A DNA stretch of 9,552 nucleotides from an uncultured Kiloniellales bacterium (GTDB taxonomy: Bacteria > Pseudomonadota > Alphaproteobacteria > Kiloniellales > JAKSDN01): NCBI GenBank assembly GCA_937974415.1, contig CALJXB010000149.1:1-9552 (forward strand). The letters are read 5' to 3'. Shown piece after piece: positions 6,626 through 9,552 of this stretch. The stretch's first letter is position 1, and each line of letters begins with the position of its first letter. Under the pieces are notes generated by a model that did no database searches, had not been told where the DNA came from, and was given only the letters and a program-made list of their open reading frames with translations. The position numbers and the translations under genes are program-made.

Positions 6626-6654
6626 CGGCGGATAAGAAGAAACACTATCCGCCG
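6626..6654. repeat. Perfect 9-bp inverted repeat in the TerB-like leader
   Basis: CGGCGGATA (6626-6634) and TATCCGCCG (6646-6654) are exact reverse complements around an 11-nt A-rich spacer. The right arm ends 27 nt before the ATG at 6682 and 10 nt before the SD sequence. It may be an operator overlapping the promoter or a stem in the mRNA leader. Confidence 0.5.
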
Positions 6655-6681
6655 AGGCGAGAGCAAGGGAGTGCCCCGATC

Positions 6682-7140
6682 ATGAGCCCTTCAACAGGAG
6701 AAGGCGGCAGCGGGCGCCAGAACCAGGACTTCGTGGAGGCCGTCGCCGCCGTCTGTGCCTTGATGGCGAGCGCCGACGAAAGCGCCCAGGATTGCGAGCG
6801 CAGCTCGATAGCGGCCGCGATGTCGACGGATCCCGTCTTGTCCGGGCTGGATGCGGAACGCGTCGGCGTCCAGCTCGGCGACTTCATCGCCCAGATCGAA
6901 GCCGAAGGCGCGGGCGCCAGGCCGAAACTGACCCAGCGGATCATGCGCTATTTCGGCGACGACCGACGCGCCAGGTCGCTGATGCGCCTGGCCCACCGGG
7001 TCATGGTCGCGGATCACGAGGTGGTGGAAGCCGAGACCCGGGAATTCAGGCGCCTCTGCCGGATCCTCGGGCTGGACCCGGAGTTTGTCACCCAGGCGTC
7101 CGACGCCGGCCGCGCCCAAGCCCGGGATCTGGGGGTTTAG
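6682..7140 (+). CDS. TerB-like (tellurite resistance B family) protein
   Basis: A 152-aa cytoplasmic, mostly helical protein. It has the two-fold TerB/DjlA-type layout: a first acidic helical unit VCALMASADESAQDCERSSI (24-43) and a second, VMVADHEVVEAETREFRRLCRILGLD (107-132), each with the A-D-x-E-type acidic turn that in TerB family proteins lies at the metal-binding site. The end of the second unit matches the family's L-G-L-D signature. TerB-domain proteins are linked to tellurite resistance, stress and phage defence, but no terC, terD, terZ or other ter gene is in the window, so the role of this lone copy is unknown. AAGGGAG (6665-6671) lies 10 nt before the ATG. A 9-bp inverted repeat is immediately upstream. 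Its TAG overlaps the stop codon of the convergent 158-aa gene. Confidence 0.8.
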   Translation: MSPSTGEGGSGRQNQDFVEAVAAVCALMASADESAQDCERSSIAAAMSTDPVLSGLDAERVGVQLGDFIAQIEAEGAGARPKLTQRIMRYFGDDRRARSLMRLAHRVMVADHEVVEAETREFRRLCRILGLDPEFVTQASDAGRAQARDLGV

Positions 7141-7613
7141 GCTAAGTCCCGATCGAGCGGCGAGAGCTGCTGCTGGTCCTGTAGGACCGGCTCGGCGCGC
7201 AGCGCCAGAGTGAAGTCGCTGGCGCCGAATCGGATCTCGCCGCCCTGGGGCCAGTTGAGGGCGATGCGCCAGCGGTAATAGGGCCGATCGAAGCAGATCT
7301 TCTGATCGACGATGCGTTCGCGGTCGATGGCGTCGATCGAGAGGGTGTGGAGCGCCACCTGGCCGCCCGTATCGCCGCAGTCGATCGCGAGCTGCAGGTC
7401 GGTGGCATGGTGAAAGGTCAGGGTCGCCGGGGCGACCTGGAAGCGGAACGTCTCCCCCGCGCGCACCCATTCGACGATGTGGTCGATGTCGAGCACCAGG
7501 TTGCTGCGCCAATCGCCGCGCTCCGGGTCGCCAATCTCCAGGCGCAGGCCGTAGACGGTGTCGTCGTGCCAGGACAGGCTTTCGAAGTCGCCGGCGCCCG
7601 CGCCCGCCGTCAT
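7137..7613 (-). CDS. Uncharacterised 158-aa protein downstream of the HerA-like ATPase
   Basis: I do not recognise a named family. The sequence looks beta-rich and cytoplasmic, without signal peptide or membrane segment. It begins with a Gly/Ala stretch, then FESLSWHDDTVYGLRLEIGD (10-29), LVLDIDHIVEWV (39-50), alternating strand-like segments (FRFQVAPATLTFHHA, QLAIDCG, YRWRIALNW, GEIRFGASDFTLALRA) and a polar Gln/Asp-rich tail. The W-H-D-D and L-D-I-D-H motifs look like conserved cores of uncharacterised proteins I have seen in other bacteria. The gene starts 15 bp after the stop of the HerA-like ATPase, with only weak SD-like sequence, suggesting translational coupling in one operon. No nuclease motif is evident, so it is not an obvious NurA. 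A role as partner or effector of the ATPase is inference from position alone. Its TAA overlaps the TerB-like TAG by two bases. Confidence 0.85.
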   Translation of the reverse strand: MTAGAGAGDFESLSWHDDTVYGLRLEIGDPERGDWRSNLVLDIDHIVEWVRAGETFRFQVAPATLTFHHATDLQLAIDCGDTGGQVALHTLSIDAIDRERIVDQKICFDRPYYRWRIALNWPQGGEIRFGASDFTLALRAEPVLQDQQQLSPLDRDLA

Positions 7614-7628
7614 AAGCTCAACGGGGGC

Positions 7629-9353
7629 TCAACGGGCCTGGCGGCGCCAGCGGTCGAGGGTGTCGAGAACGAAATCCTCGTCGCGCTCGATCTCCCGCTG
7701 CCAGGCCGAGGAGAAACAAGCGGTCTCGCTGAGCGGCTTCTCCTCGCCCGCCAGGTTGTCGAAGCGGATCCGCATCGGCAAGGTGACGCCTTCGCCAACG
7801 ACCACCGCCTCCTGGGTGCGCAGGGCCGGCAGGGCGCCCATCATGCCCGCCGCGCTTTCCGGCAGCGTCCGGCGCACGAATTCCTGGTCCCGGTCGTTGC
7901 TCATGCGAAGCGCGAAGAGGGTGTTGCACTGGGAGAGGATGGTCTCCGACAGCTCGGACGGCCGTTGGGTCACCAGGCACAGCGACACGCCGTACTTGCG
8001 CCCTTCCTTGGCGATGCGCGAAATCGCCTTGCGGGTCGGGCCGAAACCGTCGCCCGGATCGCGCGGGATATAGCGGTGCGCTTCCTCGCAGACCACCAGC
8101 ACCGGCACCGCCTCGTCGCGCGCGCTCCACATGGCGAAGTCGAAGATCATGCGGCACAGCAGCGAGACCAGCACGTCGACGATCTCCGAGGGAACGCCCG
8201 AGAGGTCGAAGATGCTGATCGGTTGGCGCTCGACCGGGATGCGCAGGATGTTGCAGACGATGTCCGCCATATTGTCGCGCACCGACACGCCGGCGAACAT
8301 GAAGGCGAAGCGCCGGTCCGAGCGCAGCCGGTCGATGCGCCCTTTGAGCCGCATGTATGGGCGAATCTGCTCCGTTCGCTCGAAGTCGCCCATGGCCTTG
8401 TCGATATGCTGAACCAGGCTGGACAGCCGGAACGGCACGGGCGTGTCGACCGTGAGGTAGTCGGCCTCGTCGGTGTCGCCGGCGAAGCTGAGCTTGGCCG
8501 CGATGATGGCCTCCTTGAGGATGCCCATCTCCGCCTCGCGAGCCGACGGCTCGGGGCTGCAAAGGACCTCGGAGAGCTCTTCGAAGTTCAGCAGCCAGAA
8601 CGGCAGCTGCAGGTCCACCGTGGTTATCACGTTGGCGCGCTCGCCGAAGGCTTGGCTGTATTCATTGTGGGGATCGAGCAGCACCACGTGGCCGCTCGGG
8701 TTGTCGTCCAGGATCGACTGCAGGATGACCGAGAGGGCGCAGGACTTGCCGGACCCGCTGGTACCGAGAATAGAGAAATGCTTGCCCAAGAGCTCGTCGG
8801 TCATGAGATAGACCGGCAGGTCCTGGTCTTGGTGCAGGGTTCCCATGCGGGCCGAGGCGACGGTCGGGCGCTTGTAGATCACGGCCAGCTCGTCGCTGCT
8901 GGCCGAATAGATCTCGTCGCCCAAGCTGGGATAGACCGACACGCCCCGCTGGAACTGACCGGCTGGCAGGCTGCCATTGTGCGTGCCGTTCGCCTCACCG
9001 TGCAGGGCGCCATCCAGGGCTCCGTTCTGAGCATTGTTCTGGGCACCGTTCTCAACACCGTTCTGGGAGCCGTTCCCGTTGCACAGGCTTTCGCCGAACA
9101 GATCGATTTCGATGATCCGGCAATCGTGGCCGTTGGGCGGCCCCGAGGGATCGCGGATTTCCAGCTTGCTGACCAAGCCGTAAGCCACCGACTTGGGCAT
9201 GGAAACCTTCACCAGATTGCCGATTTGCAGCATCCGGCCGACGTCCGCGGCCGAGCCGTTCGTACCAGCCTCGCCTGACGGCGACAGCACGCCGCTCAGC
9301 TTGGCGCCGGATACGGAGATGACGTGCCCGATTCTTCGCGCCTCTTCCGACAT
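7629..9353 (-). CDS. HerA-like (DUF87) hexameric ATPase / DNA translocase
   Basis: A 574-aa cytoplasmic P-loop ATPase of the HerA/FtsK superfamily. Residues about 8-160 form the N-terminal HAS-barrel, with HVISVSGAKLSGVL at its start and the typical FQRGVSVYPSLGDEIY (134-149) near its end. The ATPase core has Walker A GTSGSGKS (197-204), a following LLDPHNEYSQAF (225-236), Walker B VLVVCEEAHRY (418-428), and LCLVTQRPSELS (458-469) with downstream FALRMSNDRDQEFVRR, all typical of HerA. HerA hexamers pump DNA, usually with the nuclease NurA in archaea, or with Sir2 or DUF4297 partners in bacterial defence; none is visible here. The barrel carries an Asn-Gly repeat insert at 92-127. ATG 9353 is chosen because AGGTGG lies 8 nt before it and family sequence begins there; the frame runs on to a TTG at 9422 without support. 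It is the first gene of a likely operon with the 158-aa gene. Confidence 0.93.
   Translation of the reverse strand: MSEEARRIGHVISVSGAKLSGVLSPSGEAGTNGSAADVGRMLQIGNLVKVSMPKSVAYGLVSKLEIRDPSGPPNGHDCRIIEIDLFGESLCNGNGSQNGVENGAQNNAQNGALDGALHGEANGTHNGSLPAGQFQRGVSVYPSLGDEIYSASSDELAVIYKRPTVASARMGTLHQDQDLPVYLMTDELLGKHFSILGTSGSGKSCALSVILQSILDDNPSGHVVLLDPHNEYSQAFGERANVITTVDLQLPFWLLNFEELSEVLCSPEPSAREAEMGILKEAIIAAKLSFAGDTDEADYLTVDTPVPFRLSSLVQHIDKAMGDFERTEQIRPYMRLKGRIDRLRSDRRFAFMFAGVSVRDNMADIVCNILRIPVERQPISIFDLSGVPSEIVDVLVSLLCRMIFDFAMWSARDEAVPVLVVCEEAHRYIPRDPGDGFGPTRKAISRIAKEGRKYGVSLCLVTQRPSELSETILSQCNTLFALRMSNDRDQEFVRRTLPESAAGMMGALPALRTQEAVVVGEGVTLPMRIRFDNLAGEEKPLSETACFSSAWQREIERDEDFVLDTLDRWRRQAR
8973..9080 (-). 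repeat. Nine degenerate 12-bp units coding for Asn-Gly-type tetrapeptides
   Basis: Inside the HerA-like gene, residues 92-127 divide exactly into nine tetrapeptides: NGNG, SQNG, VENG, AQNN, AQNG, ALDG, ALHG, EANG, THNG. At the DNA level the units are recognisable on the plus strand as variants of CCGTTCTGGGCA. The length, 108 bp, is nine times 12, so unit gain or loss would keep the frame. Confidence 0.85.
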
Positions 9354-9552
9354 CCCTAGCCCACCTTGCATCAGAATCCATGGGCACCGCCCAGGATGGC
9401 GAGCCCCACAGAACAATGCCAAAGGCTTCCTAACGAATTGGAAATGCTCGCTCGATTTCTGCCGATCGCCGTCGCCGCCCCCCGCGTAGTCGCCGCTAAG
9501 GGCCGACAGCGGGGACCCCGATCGTTAACAAATTGACAACCTTAGGCGGCGC
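9354..9552. other. Non-coding right edge, upstream of the HerA-like gene
   Basis: No gene is supported here. It should hold the minus-strand promoter of the HerA-like operon, but I see no clear -35/-10 pair. A perfect TTGACA occurs on the plus strand at 9533-9538; a matching -10 would fall just past the window end, so it may belong to a rightward gene outside the window. Confidence 0.4.

Larger units (their letters stand above)
6367..6681. other. 315-bp divergent control region between cytochrome c' and the TerB-like gene
   Basis: No credible gene is present: the open frames here are Arg/Ser/Pro-rich and run antisense to, or beyond, the flanking genes. The region holds two perfect inverted repeats, listed separately (6406-6453 on the cytochrome side, 6626-6654 on the TerB side), and a direct repeat CGGACC at 6420-6425 and 6433-6438. 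I saw no strong sigma70 promoter; a weak -35-like TTGATC at 6621-6626 precedes the TerB-side repeat. Confidence 0.5.

Noticed and set aside
6367..6666. 99-aa minus-strand open frame filling the divergent region before cytochrome c'
   Set aside because: Arg/Pro/Ser-rich, no family resemblance, weak SD; the region is better read as a control region with inverted repeats.
6682..7140. TerB-like gene as evidence for a tellurite resistance or ter-type defence operon
   Set aside because: No other ter gene is present within the window and the neighbours are cytochromes and a HerA-like operon.
7175..7188. Palindrome GGTCCT-GT-AGGACC as a terminator for the TerB-like gene
   Set aside because: It lies inside the 158-aa coding sequence, the spacer is only 2 nt and no U-tract follows; likely a coincidence of codons.
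7347..9278. 643-codon open frame on the plus strand opposite the HerA-like gene and part of the 158-aa gene
   Set aside because: It is the antisense of two well-supported genes in G+C-rich DNA; its translation is Arg/His/Asp-rich, matches no family I know, and spans two unrelated genes.

Overview
The window is G+C-rich, densely packed bacterial chromosome. Its gene content points to an alphaproteobacterium, probably of the Rhodospirillales/Rhizobiales type: a soluble class III cyclase fused to TolB-like and TPR domains, cytochrome c', a small CutA, a DUF3179 protein, a small winged-helix-like protein of a kind I associate with this class, and a HerA-like ATPase. The taxonomic reading is inference. 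I see no insertion sequence, tRNA, rRNA, CRISPR array or phage gene.

Layout, left to right. (1) A minus-strand adenylate/guanylate cyclase-TolB-like-TPR protein with a TTG start (89-1855). (2) A 318-bp non-coding stretch with two palindromes, leading to a plus-strand 97-aa protein of unknown function (2174-2467). (3) After a hairpin shared by convergent genes, a secreted DUF3179 protein on the minus strand (2495-3919), preceded on the same strand by cutA (4067-4387). (4) Divergent from cutA, a small probable winged-helix protein (4491-4880). (5) A minus-strand pair coding for cytochrome c' (5878-6366) and then a diheme cytochrome c (4897-5820). (6) A 315-bp divergent control region with two perfect inverted repeats, then a plus-strand TerB-like protein (6682-7140). 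(7) A minus-strand pair: a HerA-like hexameric ATPase (7629-9353) followed 15 bp later by an unrecognised 158-aa protein (7137-7613). The stop of the latter overlaps the stop of the TerB-like gene. The right edge (9354-9552) is non-coding.

Likely functional units are the cytochrome pair (periplasmic electron transfer) and the HerA-like/158-aa pair. The latter is the best candidate for an uncharacterised system: a DNA-translocase-type ATPase with no NurA, Sir2 or DUF4297 partner visible, but a tightly linked small protein I cannot assign. The ATPase also carries an unusual insert of nine Asn-Gly-type tetrapeptides (nine 12-bp units) in its N-terminal barrel domain. Most other genes look like ordinary chromosomal housekeeping or accessory genes.
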